In this document: in pieces, positions 17,481-26,946 of the stretch
Layout: each line of letters opens with the position of its first letter
How positions within the stretch are numbered: position 1 is the first letter of the stretch
NCBI RefSeq assembly: GCF_000686565.1
Contig: NZ_JMKW01000026.1
Location: 1-34,951, forward strand
Source: Helicobacter bilis ATCC 51630
GTDB taxonomy: Bacteria > Campylobacterota > Campylobacteria > Campylobacterales > Helicobacteraceae
Length of the DNA: 34,951 bases
Direction of reading: 5' to 3'
Position numbers and translations under genes: made by a program
The notes under the pieces: generated by a model
Database searches by the model: none
Seen by the model: the letters and a program-made list of their open reading frames with translations, nothing else
Told to the model about the DNA's origin: nothing

Positions 17481-17714
17481 TCAGTCAGATTTCAAATACT
17501 CATTCTCTCTCTCTTTAAAATCTTTTACAAACAACCCTTTATTATCAAAGCTAATCTCATATTTATGCCCTGTTTGCATATCAATAAGATAGCATTGCTC
17601 AAGCGTTTCAGTTACTGCTCTTTGTGGTGGGACTTGCTTTAAATGCAGCAAAACATCATCATAATCCCTGCATAAATCTGGGAATCCAAATAGCATTAAT
17701 TTATATTGAAACAT
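17481..17714 (-). CDS. Small conserved-looking hypothetical protein
   Basis: The 77-residue acidic protein MFQYKLMLFGFPDLCRDYDD... has no domain I recognise. AAGGAAA sits 7 bases before the ATG, and codon use is like its neighbours. It is divergent from the beta-barrel gene at 17829, with both promoters in the shared gap. Confidence 0.5.
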   Translation of the reverse strand: MFQYKLMLFGFPDLCRDYDDVLLHLKQVPPQRAVTETLEQCYLIDMQTGHKYEISFDNKGLFVKDFKERENEYLKSD

Positions 17715-17788
17715 TGCATTTCCTTTTTAACTGCGTATTCCTAACATATTTGTTACAATTCGCATTCTATCCTAAAAATATTTTTTGT

Positions 17789-17794
17789 TATAAT
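17789..17794 (+). promoter_or_regulatory. Putative -10 box
   Basis: TATAAT within TTGTTATAATGAG, 34 bases before the ATG at 17829; a T-rich tract lies upstream as in Helicobacter sigma-80 promoters. Confidence 0.5.
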
Positions 17795-17828
17795 GAGTTG
17801 TTTAAAAACTACAAAAAGCGATATAGAT

Positions 17829-18503
17829 ATGTTTAAAAAAGTTGCATTTTTATTGATATTGCCATGTATATATGTGATGAGTTTATATGCGGCAAGACCT
17901 TTTAATACCGATGATGCAAGGGTTGTGGCAAAAGGGCATTGTCAAATGGAGACATGGATTGAGCTACATGCACAAGGTGATAGTGAGCTATGGAGTTTGC
18001 CTAGTTGTAATCTTATTTGGGGGACTGAAATCACGCTTGGCGGTATGATAGGATTGCAGTCTAATTCTGTGCAGTTTCAGCTAAAAAAGCTTTTTGTTGA
18101 TGCCGATGAGAAAGATTGGGGCATTGGCATTGCGGTTGGAAATATACATAATTATCTCTTTGGAGCGGATAATGCAAACGAGATATATGCCTATATCCCT
18201 GCTACTTTTTTATTTTTAGATTCTAAAATCGCATTGCATGTGAATGTGGGGTATAATTTGCAAAGCTTTATGGAGGGAATCTATACGCTTGGTGTGGGCT
18301 TAGAAACAGAAATAGTATCTCGTTTGTATGCGATTGGTGAAGTCTATTATAGTCGTTTTGACCCAGTTATGTATCAAGTGGGACTGCGAACATGGCTTGT
18401 GCAAGATATGCTACAGCTTGATGCAACTTATGGAAATGCTTTTTATGGCGGACTTGATTTTGTAAGCTTTGGTTTGCGTATATTACCGCCGAAGTTTTTG
18501 TGA
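17829..18503 (+). CDS. Exported beta-barrel protein of the RPF-TDDA type
   Basis: I place the start at the ATG at 17829, giving 224 residues. This puts a signal peptide first (MFKKVAFLLILPCIYVMSLYA). An upstream in-frame ATG at 17793 would overlap the -10 box. The mature start AARPFNTDDARVVAKG...METWIE is the opening of a family of outer-membrane proteins annotated only as transporter or barrel proteins (R-P-x-x-T-D-D-A). Alternating strands run to the end, finishing LRILPPKFL. Its cargo is unknown. Confidence 0.6.
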   Translation: MFKKVAFLLILPCIYVMSLYAARPFNTDDARVVAKGHCQMETWIELHAQGDSELWSLPSCNLIWGTEITLGGMIGLQSNSVQFQLKKLFVDADEKDWGIGIAVGNIHNYLFGADNANEIYAYIPATFLFLDSKIALHVNVGYNLQSFMEGIYTLGVGLETEIVSRLYAIGEVYYSRFDPVMYQVGLRTWLVQDMLQLDATYGNAFYGGLDFVSFGLRILPPKFL

Positions 18504-18704
18504 TATGGATTCTAAATTTTTATTTTTGGTCTTTAGTGGGGCTATAAACCCATAAAAATCCTGTCTCTAATATAGCTAGATCTTATCAATTAAATGATTA
18601 ATACGAGGCATAGACTTTGAAAAAGAGATTATATGTCTTTCAAGTCTAATCACTTGTTTTTGGACTTTTGCTACATTGCACCTTTTAAGTGGCAATTCTA
18701 TATT

Positions 18705-20333
18705 CTACTCAAAACCATTATCATGCAAGGAAAGGGCGTTATTACAGAGAGTTCCCCACGCAGAAGTTGTGCCGAGTTCTACACAAGCATCAAGGGCTTT
18801 TTTGCTATTATCCATGTATTTTAGCGTATAGTTAATCGTAGCGATTTTATAGAATCTTTGCTGCCTATCATCAGTTGTCATTTTAAAATCTTTAATGCGG
18901 TCTAGCTGTTTTAGGGCTTCTGTGTAGTTATTCTCATTCATCAAAGTATTCACATAAATAAAATTTACATAAGGGCTGTAATCATATTCTTTTATCTTAT
19001 CCTGCAAAGCCATGATTATGCGTGCCTCTGTGCTTGTGGCAAGGGGGTCTTTTTTATGTTCGGCTTCATTTAATAATGTGAAATGCACCTCTAGCATTCT
19101 TCTATCTGTTGGAAACCATTTATCCATTTTCTTACTTAAATTTATGGCTTCATGTCTTGTTGCCTCATCATTATAAAAGGCATGAAACATTTTAAAGCTA
19201 ATATCATAATACTGCGTTTGCCCCATAGCAAAGGCTAGGTCCATAACATCTCGTCCCGCTTTAATCGCCTCTTTATTCTGCCCAAGTGCAAAAAGCGTAT
19301 TAGATTCCAAATAAAGCCATTTTAGCTGTTCTCCACCATCTTGTATATGCTTATATAATCCAGAGAAAAGATCATGTGCCTTTTTAAATGCGGTTTGATT
19401 ATATAAACACTCAAAGGCTTGCAAGCTCTCACTTGTGCTAAGTTTTACCTTATTTGCACGGCTAAGCACACCTGCTACACCATCGCAATTATTCTCTTTC
19501 AAAAAGATTGCGACTTGATTATCAATAGCGGCTTGGACGACTTCAGAATCTTGTGGTAAAAGAGACTGCATTTGTAAAATCTCTTCATATTTTTTGTTTT
19601 CGAGATAGAGTTTTGCCTTTAATTCTAAGGCTTTTTTCGCACTCTCTGTATTTGGATAGTTTGCAAGGACATAGTCATATCGCTCAAGCTTTGTTTTATA
19701 ATCGCCTGTTACTTGGAATAATAAAGAATCATCTCTTTCTTTCACTTTTTGGGCTAATTTATCATTTGGGTGATAATGCAGGAAGTCTAAATGCAGTTTG
19801 TGTGCCATATCAAAATCCCCGATTTTTGTGTAAAACTCTGAAGATTTATTTAAAAGCTTTGCGTGTAATTCGCTATTATAAGGCACATTTCCACTTAGAT
19901 ATGCAGCAATGGGTGCTGCCATAGTGTATTGCTCTACTTCCTCTAACTCATCTAAAAGCTCCATTGTAGCGTCTTTGTCGATAAGGAAAAATGCAGGAAA
20001 TACGCTATATACCTTATGTAATAGCTCATTTGCATATTCTGTATCTTCATCTCTTAAGCTAAATTTCGCCCATGATACAGCTATCTCTCCTGCGGCTTCA
20101 AGGTCTTGTGCCTCTTGATAGGCTTCTCTATAAATGAGTGGTGCGCGTTTTATATCGCTTGGAGATTTTAGCGTATTTGCGATTTGCATTTTTGAGAGTG
20201 CGCCGTATCGAGTTTTTGGATACTCTTCAATGGTTCTATTAAGATAATAGTAAGCTTCTTTTATCTTATTTTGGGCTAAAAGAGTTTTAGATAAAAGATA
20301 CATAACTTCTGGAATCTTATCATCCACTTGCAT
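18705..20333 (-). CDS. pflA: PflA-like flagellar TPR protein, C-terminal part (split gene)
   Basis: This frame of 542 residues carries tandem TPR-like helix pairs (for example LLSKTLLAQNKIKEAYYYLN and WLYLESNTLFALGQNKEAI). It ends CVELGTTSAWGTLCNNALSLHD. With the upstream frame it equals the length of PflA (about 790-800 residues in C. jejuni and H. pylori, from memory). PflA is a periplasmic scaffold that holds stators at the flagellar motor. The ATG at 20333 overlaps the upstream stop by 14 bases and has no ribosome site. Alone it lacks a signal peptide, so it would remain in the cytoplasm. Confidence 0.7.
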   Translation of the reverse strand: MQVDDKIPEVMYLLSKTLLAQNKIKEAYYYLNRTIEEYPKTRYGALSKMQIANTLKSPSDIKRAPLIYREAYQEAQDLEAAGEIAVSWAKFSLRDEDTEYANELLHKVYSVFPAFFLIDKDATMELLDELEEVEQYTMAAPIAAYLSGNVPYNSELHAKLLNKSSEFYTKIGDFDMAHKLHLDFLHYHPNDKLAQKVKERDDSLLFQVTGDYKTKLERYDYVLANYPNTESAKKALELKAKLYLENKKYEEILQMQSLLPQDSEVVQAAIDNQVAIFLKENNCDGVAGVLSRANKVKLSTSESLQAFECLYNQTAFKKAHDLFSGLYKHIQDGGEQLKWLYLESNTLFALGQNKEAIKAGRDVMDLAFAMGQTQYYDISFKMFHAFYNDEATRHEAINLSKKMDKWFPTDRRMLEVHFTLLNEAEHKKDPLATSTEARIIMALQDKIKEYDYSPYVNFIYVNTLMNENNYTEALKQLDRIKDFKMTTDDRQQRFYKIATINYTLKYMDNSKKALDACVELGTTSAWGTLCNNALSLHDNGFE

Positions 20334-21114
20334 AGGCTTTTATCCATGGGATTGCGGCTTCTGCTAAATAAGATTGAGATTCTTTACTTTTAGAATGACT
20401 TAGGGCAATGATTGTATAATACACCATGTCTTTTGCAAAAAGGCTATTTGGATACATTTTCAATGCTTTTGCGATTTTCTCAAGGGCTTCTGGATACTTT
20501 CTAGCATTCATGAGTTCTCGTATCTCTAAAAACGCATCAAGGTCTTTACCTGCGATATAATCAAGCGGTTTGCGATTTATATCAAGCTCGCTAATAGTAG
20601 GCGTTGCAGTCTTTGGTATAGATACAGGGAAGTTAATGGAATCTCTTTTTTCAAGATTCTCATCAGGTCGTAAAAATGGGAGTTTTTTATAATAGGCTAC
20701 GATTTGATAGCTTTTAGAATCTGTCTGCCTTGTTACAGGGATTGGATTCTCTGTTTTTAAATCGCTAAAGACAGAGAATAACTGCATTTTTACCCCTTTT
20801 GCTGGGGTAATCTCTATAATCATAGCCCTTTTTTCATCATCTTCTTTTTTTGCTTCCATAGTGTAGCTAAAGCTTAGCATTGGGCTTTTTGTGGGGTTAA
20901 ATCCACTTTGTGGGATACCTACTATTCTGCATAGAATCTTTTCTACATCACCATTTATTTTTAGCTTAGATTCACAGCTGAATGGATGCTCATTACGCAG
21001 ATTTAAAACTGCAAAAGTCTCTTTATCTTCTTTGCCATAATTCAGTTTCATATCTAAGCCAAAAAGCGGCATAAAACAGCATAATAATAGAATAATAGAA
21101 TGTGTGAGTCGCAA
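20320..21114 (-). CDS. pflA: PflA-like flagellar protein, N-terminal part (split gene)
   Basis: I choose the TTG at 21114, seven bases after AAAGGA. It gives a signal peptide, MRLTHSIILLLCCFMPLFG. The upstream TTG at 21162 would put 16 extra residues before it. The mature part, LDMKLNYGKEDKETFAVLNL, is the N-terminal beta-rich domain of PflA-like proteins. One TPR (ARKYPEALEKIAKALKMYP) follows before a TGA at 20320. Reading one base differently near 20325 joins ...WIKAYAS directly to DDKIPEVMYLL of the next frame, so a single-base change probably split the gene. Confidence 0.7.
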   Translation of the reverse strand: MRLTHSIILLLCCFMPLFGLDMKLNYGKEDKETFAVLNLRNEHPFSCESKLKINGDVEKILCRIVGIPQSGFNPTKSPMLSFSYTMEAKKEDDEKRAMIIEITPAKGVKMQLFSVFSDLKTENPIPVTRQTDSKSYQIVAYYKKLPFLRPDENLEKRDSINFPVSIPKTATPTISELDINRKPLDYIAGKDLDAFLEIRELMNARKYPEALEKIAKALKMYPNSLFAKDMVYYTIIALSHSKSKESQSYLAEAAIPWIKAYASG

Positions 21115-21239
21115 GTAAGTATCCTTTATTTCTACGCTTTTTATGTGGTTTAATGTATGCAATTATACGATAAAACATTATGTTTTTCTACTATTTTTTC
21201 TTGCATTTTATAAAGGGTATTTTATTTTTTTTGCTATGC

Positions 21240-21245
21240 TATAAT
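21240..21245 (+). promoter_or_regulatory. Putative fabG -10 box
   Basis: TATAAT in TGCTATAATCC (extended -10 TG), preceded by long T runs, 52 bases before the ATG. Confidence 0.55.
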
Positions 21246-21297
21246 CCTTTTTTTGTAAAAATTTGCAAAAAATATTTTGTTTTAAAGGAAAGATATA

Positions 21298-22041
21298 ATG
21301 CAGTTTAGTGGTAAGAATGTTTTAATCACAGGTGCAAGTAAGGGTATTGGTGCAGAAATCGCACGGACTTTAGCGGGTTTTGGTTTGAAAGTGTGGATTA
21401 ACTATCGTAGTAAGCCAGAGATTGCAAACGCACTTAAAGAAGAGATAGAATCTAAAGGCGGAAAGGCAGCAGTAGTAGCTTTTGATGCGACAGATGAAGA
21501 GGCTTTCATTAAGGCTTTAAATCTCATTAAAGAGAGTGATGAGGAGCTTTCATATCTTGTGAATAATGCGGGTATTACAAATGATAAACTTGCCTTGCGT
21601 ATGAGTATGGACGACTTTTCAAGTGTGATTGATGCGAATTTGAAGTCTTGTTTTATTGGTTGTAGAGAAGCATTAAAAATTATGAGTAGGCAAAGACATG
21701 GAAGTGTCGTAAATATCGCTTCAATCGTTGGAGAAAAAGGAAATCCCGGGCAGACAAACTATGCAGCGAGTAAAGGCGGTATGATAGCCATGACTAAAAG
21801 CTTTGCGCTTGAATCTGGCTCTAGAAATGTCCGCTTTAATGTCGTTACACCCGGTTTTATTGAGACAGATATGACTGCTGGACTAAGTGAAGAAGTAAGA
21901 GCCGAATATGCAAAAAATATCCCACTTTCACGACTTGGCAAACCAGAAGAAATCGCAAATGCAGTTGCATTTTTATTAAGCGATTATTCTACCTATATCA
22001 CAGGCGAAGTGTTGAAAGTAAATGGTGGGTTATATATGTAG
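21298..22041 (+). CDS. fabG: 3-oxoacyl-ACP reductase FabG
   Basis: The 247-residue short-chain dehydrogenase performs the first reduction of fatty-acid elongation with NADPH. It shows TGASKGIG (10-17), NNAG (near 89), the catalytic Ser in VNIASIVG, and YAASK with Tyr and Lys. The end VNGGLYM is typical of FabG. AAAGGAAAG precedes the ATG. Confidence 0.93.
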   Translation: MQFSGKNVLITGASKGIGAEIARTLAGFGLKVWINYRSKPEIANALKEEIESKGGKAAVVAFDATDEEAFIKALNLIKESDEELSYLVNNAGITNDKLALRMSMDDFSSVIDANLKSCFIGCREALKIMSRQRHGSVVNIASIVGEKGNPGQTNYAASKGGMIAMTKSFALESGSRNVRFNVVTPGFIETDMTAGLSEEVRAEYAKNIPLSRLGKPEEIANAVAFLLSDYSTYITGEVLKVNGGLYM

Positions 22042-22157
22042 TATAGAAACTTGTAAGCGTTCCCTATCAATCTAGCATTTTTAAGTCATAACTAAAAACA
22101 TGAAACACACATAAACATGCTAATATTACAGATTTAAAAGCTAGTGAAAGGAATACA

Positions 22158-23048
22158 ATGAGTTATGCAGTCGATGAGATTATAGCGGCATTGCAAATAG
22201 GTGCAGTCCAAGTTGCAAATCTACTACAAAAAAGAAATGTCGAATACAGCGATACAGAGAATACAAGCGGTGATAATCAGCTAAAAGTTGATATTCTTGC
22301 CGACAAACTTTTTGGCGATATTTTAGGGGAGCTAAATATCAAGGGCTTTGCTAGTGAAGAGAGAGATGAAGTTACCCTTTTAAAACAGAATCAATACGGC
22401 TATGATAATGATACGCTGAATAAATCGCAATCTCTTCTTGTCGCTTACGATCCGCTTGATGGCTCATCGCTTATGGATAGCAATCTCACTATCGGCAGTA
22501 TTTTTGGAATCTATGTAAATGAATTTCAAGGGAAAAATCTTGTAGCTTCACTCTATTTTCTCTATGGTCCGCGTTTGGAAATGGTTGTAGCAAAAGATTC
22601 TAAAAGTATGCACTATTTGTATGACTACACAAAGCATACATGGGAGTTTATACAGAATCTAAAGCTAAAGGAAGAGGGCAAACTAAACTCACCCGGTGGC
22701 ACACAAAAACATTGGTATCCAAAGCATAAAGAGTTAGTAGAAAGCTTTTTTCTCAAAGGGTATAGACTGCGATATAGTGGCGGTATGGTAGCAGACTTGC
22801 ATCAGATTCTATGTAAGGGCGGGGGCATTTTTAGCTATCCTGCTACAACAGATTCTAAGCAAGGAAAGCTTAGGAATCTTTTTGAAGTCTTTCCTTTTGC
22901 CTATATCTTTGAGTGTGCTGGTGGCATGGCGAGTAATGGTAGTGAAAGGCTGCTTGATATACACACAGATTCTATACATGATAGCACGCCTTGCTTTTTT
23001 GGTAGTAATAGTGAAATGCAAATCGTGCAAAAAGTCTATAAATCATAA
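22158..23048 (+). CDS. fbp: Class I fructose-1,6-bisphosphatase
   Basis: The 296-residue gluconeogenic enzyme hydrolyses fructose-1,6-bisphosphate. The metal-binding DPLDGSS motif is at 98-104, with SEER (66-69) upstream. RLRYSGGMVADLHQIL and GKLRNLFEVFPFAYIFECAGG form the sugar-phosphate site. GAAAGGAA precedes the ATG. It sits 24 bases before the HypF/HydE-like gene, probably in one transcript with it and ruvC. Confidence 0.93.
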   Translation: MSYAVDEIIAALQIGAVQVANLLQKRNVEYSDTENTSGDNQLKVDILADKLFGDILGELNIKGFASEERDEVTLLKQNQYGYDNDTLNKSQSLLVAYDPLDGSSLMDSNLTIGSIFGIYVNEFQGKNLVASLYFLYGPRLEMVVAKDSKSMHYLYDYTKHTWEFIQNLKLKEEGKLNSPGGTQKHWYPKHKELVESFFLKGYRLRYSGGMVADLHQILCKGGGIFSYPATTDSKQGKLRNLFEVFPFAYIFECAGGMASNGSERLLDIHTDSIHDSTPCFFGSNSEMQIVQKVYKS

Positions 23049-23072
23049 CTTTTATAATCTTTAGAGGAAGTA

Positions 23073-25163
23073 ATGCAGCAAACAAAAGAAGAAAATGAAG
23101 AGATTCTATTTATCGGCGATCCATCACAACAGATCCAAATCCATAAATATGACACACAAAATTCATTAGACAATACGCAAATACTGCAATGCGTCTTTAC
23201 CTTTGTGCGTCAAGATAGCTTATATAGCAAGGCATTAAAGGGCATTCTTATCCGCTTATTATGTGAATTTAAGAGTGAAAATATTAGAGAATTATTTTAT
23301 AGCGATAATGAAAAAGGCAAATTTCACATTTATATACAAGCAGATTCTAATACTATATTAAATCTAGCAGACACTCTTAGCTCCAAATTACCACTAGGGC
23401 TTGACTTTACTTTTAAAGACATTACACAGCTTGGTATAGATGAGTTTAATGGCTTGTATTCTAAAGATTGCATAATGATACAAACAAGTAAAAATGACTT
23501 AGAATCTCATACTACAAAAACGCATACTAAGGATTGCAAATCTTTAGAATCTAAACAAACCCCATCTCTTTTGATACCAAATGTAGATGAAATGCACGCA
23601 TTGATTTATGAGGATTTAGAATCTATTTCTTATGGGTTGAGTGCGGATTTTAGAACACAAAATAATACAAATCTAGATTCTAATGCTTGTCATGTTGAGC
23701 AAAGCGAAACATCTAGGAATCTAGAATCACCAAATTGCACCGCTAAAAATACGCTACAACTTACAGACTTTTTATATTTAGAATCTATCAATCTAAGCAC
23801 AATAAACACAAGCAAGTTAAACACACTAAGCAAAGTAGAATTGCAACATTTCATAAAATACGAACTTATAGAATCTCTTGCTAAAATACTTTTAGATAAT
23901 ACGGTGATTACATTACAGCGAAACTCTATCTCTTTCACACTCTCACTAAAAAATACAGCACAAAGCAAAAAAGAGATTCCATTCATTCTCTTTAGCACAT
24001 TAGATTCTGCTCAAAGCTACTTGCGTATGAGTGAAGCACAAAAAAGCATGTTAGCAAGTTTTGAAAAGCCATTTATAAGCATACAATGTAAAGAAGTTTT
24101 CACAAAAGAGTTTGGCTCAAATACGATATTTGCAGGATTATCTTGTGATATTATAGTGCTTTTACTGCTTTCATATCTACAAGAAAATCATGAAATATCC
24201 TATCTATTCTATACGCCCCAAGTAGATTTTATAGAATCAGATTCTATAAAGCTAGATTTTAATCAACAAAACTCAAACAAAAATCCTTTAGAATCTAGCA
24301 CCCTTTTATGCTACAAAGATGCCTATCCTTACAGCTATACAGATAAAGCTAAAATGTTAGAATCTACTTATAGCGTAGCAGAGCATATCTATCTAAGCCA
24401 CCTGCAAACGCATAAAAATCTCTCTTCCCTATTAAAAAGCAATAAGGCAAAATCTGCTAGATTTATCCCCTTTTTATCCACCACGCATAAGAGTGAATTT
24501 TTGATTGAGAAACCACAAGATACAGAATCTAGTCTGCAACGCATTTTAGATATTTCTTTTTCCACTGATTTATACACGCATTTAGAGACTTTGCATAGCT
24601 ATAAAAATGGTGATAAATTGATTGCTAACTTCACAAAGGCAAACAAAGACATTGTATCACAATGGAATCTAACACAAGATGAGCTAGAAAAGCTTGGTTT
24701 GCTTAATCTTATTACGCCTTCAAGTGTAATAAGAGAGAGTAAAATCACAACTAATTTGCTTGATATTTCACTGCTTATAGAACAGATATTAGGGATAGAA
24801 TCGAGTGTGCTAGAGTATGCGAATCGTTGCGTAAGAGATAGGGGACCACGCATTGATTATAAGCTTATTAGAATGGGCGATTCTATCGTGCTAGATTATG
24901 CGAGAATCTTGCGTAGTGTGATGAGCTTTCAGCTTGCTGGAGTGGAAAACGAGCTATTATGCTATGGAGTTATAGATTCTTTAGCGGAGTTTATCGGCAC
25001 ATTAGCGGGTGATATGATGCTAAATTATGGGATACAAGAAGTCTTTATTTGCGGGGATTTACTGCTAAAGCAGTGCTTCCTTGATAAGATTATAAAGGCT
25101 ATCCCAAAGAATATGGAAGTAAGCTTTGCTAAACTTGGTGGCACGGATTATTTAGACTTATGA
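23073..25163 (+). CDS. HypF/HydE-like hydrogenase-associated protein
   Basis: The 696-residue protein has no classical acylphosphatase or zinc-finger motifs. Its C-terminal 150 residues ([56 protein letters not shown]) resemble the Kae1-like C-terminus of HypF. In campylobacterota a similar HypF-related protein, HydE, is encoded with the uptake hydrogenase (family knowledge, uncertain). Residues about 145-245 form a Ser/Asn/Glu-rich linker with a CHVEQSETS repeat, and a second such linker lies near 385-415. Its TGA overlaps the ruvC ATG (ATGA). GAGGAAG precedes the start. Confidence 0.45.
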   Translation: MQQTKEENEEILFIGDPSQQIQIHKYDTQNSLDNTQILQCVFTFVRQDSLYSKALKGILIRLLCEFKSENIRELFYSDNEKGKFHIYIQADSNTILNLADTLSSKLPLGLDFTFKDITQLGIDEFNGLYSKDCIMIQTSKNDLESHTTKTHTKDCKSLESKQTPSLLIPNVDEMHALIYEDLESISYGLSADFRTQNNTNLDSNACHVEQSETSRNLESPNCTAKNTLQLTDFLYLESINLSTINTSKLNTLSKVELQHFIKYELIESLAKILLDNTVITLQRNSISFTLSLKNTAQSKKEIPFILFSTLDSAQSYLRMSEAQKSMLASFEKPFISIQCKEVFTKEFGSNTIFAGLSCDIIVLLLLSYLQENHEISYLFYTPQVDFIESDSIKLDFNQQNSNKNPLESSTLLCYKDAYPYSYTDKAKMLESTYSVAEHIYLSHLQTHKNLSSLLKSNKAKSARFIPFLSTTHKSEFLIEKPQDTESSLQRILDISFSTDLYTHLETLHSYKNGDKLIANFTKANKDIVSQWNLTQDELEKLGLLNLITPSSVIRESKITTNLLDISLLIEQILGIESSVLEYANRCVRDRGPRIDYKLIRMGDSIVLDYARILRSVMSFQLAGVENELLCYGVIDSLAEFIGTLAGDMMLNYGIQEVFICGDLLLKQCFLDKIIKAIPKNMEVSFAKLGGTDYLDL
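23688..23714 (+). repeat. CHVERSE interspersed repeat, copy 7 (in HypF/HydE-like gene)
   Basis: TGTCATGTTGAGCAAAGCGA then AACATCT, in frame as [11 protein letters not shown]. It differs from copy 1 by two bases over the first 27. Confidence 0.8.
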
Positions 25164-25636
25164 TTATTTTAGGGATTGATCCGGGCAGCAGGAATTGCGG
25201 CTATGGTGTGATTAGTGTGGAATCTGGCAAGGCTAGTCTGCTTGATGCGGGTATTATTAAGATTGAGACAAGAAAGCTGCAAAGCCAGATTGTAGAATTT
25301 ATCGAGGGCATTGATCTTATCTTAAAAAATTATGAGATAGATGAAGTAGCAATGGAGGATATTTTTTATGCGTATAATCCAAAAAGCGTGATTAAACTCG
25401 CACAATTTCGCGGGGCAATCAGTCTAAAAATCCTACAAGATTTAGGCAACTTCGCAGAATACACGCCCCTGCAAGTTAAAAAGTCTCTAACAGGCAATGG
25501 CAAAGCCGATAAAAAGCAAGTCGCCTATATGGTAAAAGTTTTGTTACGACTGCAATGCGATATTAAACCACTAGATATTAGCGATGCCCTAGCCGTAGCC
25601 CTAACTCACGCACAAGCATTAAGATATGGGAGATAA
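25160..25636 (+). CDS. ruvC: Holliday junction resolvase RuvC
   Basis: The 158-residue endonuclease cleaves Holliday junctions with RuvAB. Catalytic acidic residues are visible: Asp7 in [14 protein letters not shown], Glu in [14 protein letters not shown] (about 66), and the Asp pair in [14 protein letters not shown] near the end. It is translationally coupled to the upstream gene by an ATGA overlap. Confidence 0.95.
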   Translation: MIILGIDPGSRNCGYGVISVESGKASLLDAGIIKIETRKLQSQIVEFIEGIDLILKNYEIDEVAMEDIFYAYNPKSVIKLAQFRGAISLKILQDLGNFAEYTPLQVKKSLTGNGKADKKQVAYMVKVLLRLQCDIKPLDISDALAVALTHAQALRYGR

Positions 25637-25738
25637 AACTCAATACTTTTACTAAAAGCAAAAATTAAAAATATATGAAAATAATCTAGCTTATAAAATG
25701 TGAATTTTTGTGAATCTTAATCTTGCAAAACCTAGTGT

Positions 25739-25767
25739 ATCTAAAAAGAGTGTTTATCTCTTTAGAT
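25739..25767. terminator. Weak hairpin between ruvC and the convergent operon
   Basis: ATCTA-AA-AAGAG and CTCTT-TAGAT pair around a seven-base loop with a two-base bulge. There is no clear T run on either side, so a terminator role is only possible. Confidence 0.25.
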
Positions 25768-25816
25768 TTAAAGCGGTGGTTATTGTGATTTTGTCTTGCA
25801 ATAATTTTTATATTGA

Positions 25817-26191
25817 CTACTTTAATACAATCATTTCTTTATCACCAAATTGTTGCTCTAAATCAGAATCTAGCGTTTTTACAATATATGCTTTTGTGTT
25901 GGGTGTAGTTATGATCTTTTTTTCTTTTGAGTTAAATAGCGTGAGAATAACTTTTATATTACCATCATTCATTTTATTACGCATGGCAATGGCTAATAAA
26001 TCAGGATTACTCTCTAATTCATTTATTACTTCACTATTTTGAAAAAACTCCACAACTTCTTTCATAGTAAGAGAATCTTGTCTTATCGCATTGAAACCCA
26101 AAGCTTTATCTTTTCTACTCATAAACACGATTAAACCTGCTACAACAACAACCGCTAGTCCAATAAATAGCCATATCAAATTATTATCCAT
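25817..26191 (-). CDS. GNY-module protein C: single-pass membrane protein
   Basis: The 124-residue protein has an N-terminal transmembrane helix (LIWLFIGLAVVVVAGLIVFM, about 5-24) and a soluble tail. The tail contains LLAIAMRNKMNDGNIKVILT, LFNSKEKK, and ends EQQFGDKEMIVLK. The LxxG-N-x-x-V/T segment and the FGDKEMIVL ending are shared with the two upstream genes and, more weakly, with the rest of the operon. AAAGGA lies before the ATG, 15 bases after the previous stop. I do not recognise the family. Confidence 0.6.
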   Translation of the reverse strand: MDNNLIWLFIGLAVVVVAGLIVFMSRKDKALGFNAIRQDSLTMKEVVEFFQNSEVINELESNPDLLAIAMRNKMNDGNIKVILTLFNSKEKKIITTPNTKAYIVKTLDSDLEQQFGDKEMIVLK

Positions 26192-26206
26192 AGCACAAAT
26201 CCTTTA

Positions 26207-26536
26207 TTATTCTAAAACAAGCATTTCTTTATTACCAAAACGCTTCTTAGTTTCAGAATCTAAATCATTACTTTCAATGCCTTCTGCGTTCTTATTACTT
26301 GCATTATGTGTCCCCTCAATTTTATTGGTTCTGCGATTAAAAAGACATTTAACAGTATTGTAATTGCCATTATCCAATCTATCTTTTACTACAATGGCTA
26401 GTCTATCATAGTCTTCTTCTAATGCCTTTAATCTGCTTGGGTCTTGAAACCAATCAAGAATATTCCTACCAAAATTTAAAAGACTTTCAAAAAATTTTTT
26501 TACCCATTCCCAAGCTCTTCTAATCAACTCGAACAT
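26207..26536 (-). CDS. GNY-module protein B: amphipathic N-terminus
   Basis: The 109-residue protein begins with a Trp/Phe/Arg-rich amphipathic helix (FELIRRAWEWVKKFFESLLN), likely to lie on a membrane surface. Then come LAIVVKDRLDNGNYNTVKCL, FNRRTNK and the tail KKRFGNKEMLVLE. The middle and end align with protein C without gaps around the GNY segment. AAGGTGG precedes the ATG, 11 bases after the previous stop. Function unknown. Confidence 0.6.
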   Translation of the reverse strand: MFELIRRAWEWVKKFFESLLNFGRNILDWFQDPSRLKALEEDYDRLAIVVKDRLDNGNYNTVKCLFNRRTNKIEGTHNASNKNAEGIESNDLDSETKKRFGNKEMLVLE

Positions 26537-26547
26537 ACAACACCACC

Positions 26548-26946
26548 TTATTCAATAACTATCATATTTTTATCGCCAAAATTATCTTTAAAATCCTGAC
26601 ATATAGAATCTGTGCTAACATTTAGAAATAAATCACCAAATTTTGCTAATGGCTTTTTATTAGTATCTAAAAAGCAACATTTTAAAATAATCTTATTGTC
26701 TTGTGTTTCTCTAGTGATAGTTGCACCGCCATGCTTATCTTTATCAAGTTTATCTTGTATCCATTCTAAAGCTTCTTTGAAAGTGTATGTTTTGACATTC
26801 TCTACTTTATAATAATTATATGCAGCAGCTAAGGTTTTTTCATTAAATGATGCGACAAAAGATAATATTTCCTCAATGCCTATCCCAGCTTCTCTTAACA
26901 CATCGCCTACTTTTTTAGCATTCTCATTTGTATTTTTACTTGACAT
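26548..26946 (-). CDS. GNY-module protein A: soluble small protein
   Basis: The 132-residue protein has a helical N-terminus (KKVGDVLREAGIGIEEILSFV). A divergent module follows (IQDKLDKDKHGGATITRETQ, then ILKCCFLDTNKK), and it ends KDNFGDKNMIVIE. The ending aligns with proteins B and C; the GNY core is degenerate (HGGATI). Its ATG overlaps the restored stop of the AAA+ gene (TAATG), with AAGGAGA upstream. Confidence 0.6.
   Translation of the reverse strand: MSSKNTNENAKKVGDVLREAGIGIEEILSFVASFNEKTLAAAYNYYKVENVKTYTFKEALEWIQDKLDKDKHGGATITRETQDNKIILKCCFLDTNKKPLAKFGDLFLNVSTDSICQDFKDNFGDKNMIVIE

Noticed and set aside
18504-18704. Possible small RNA or terminator between the barrel gene and pflA
   Set aside because: AGACTT/AAGTCT around 18612-18645 pairs poorly and has no T run; nothing firm can be called.
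20320-20333. TGA at the pflA junction as a selenocysteine codon
   Set aside because: The continuing frame after that TGA meets another stop at once; the homologous sequence resumes in a different frame.
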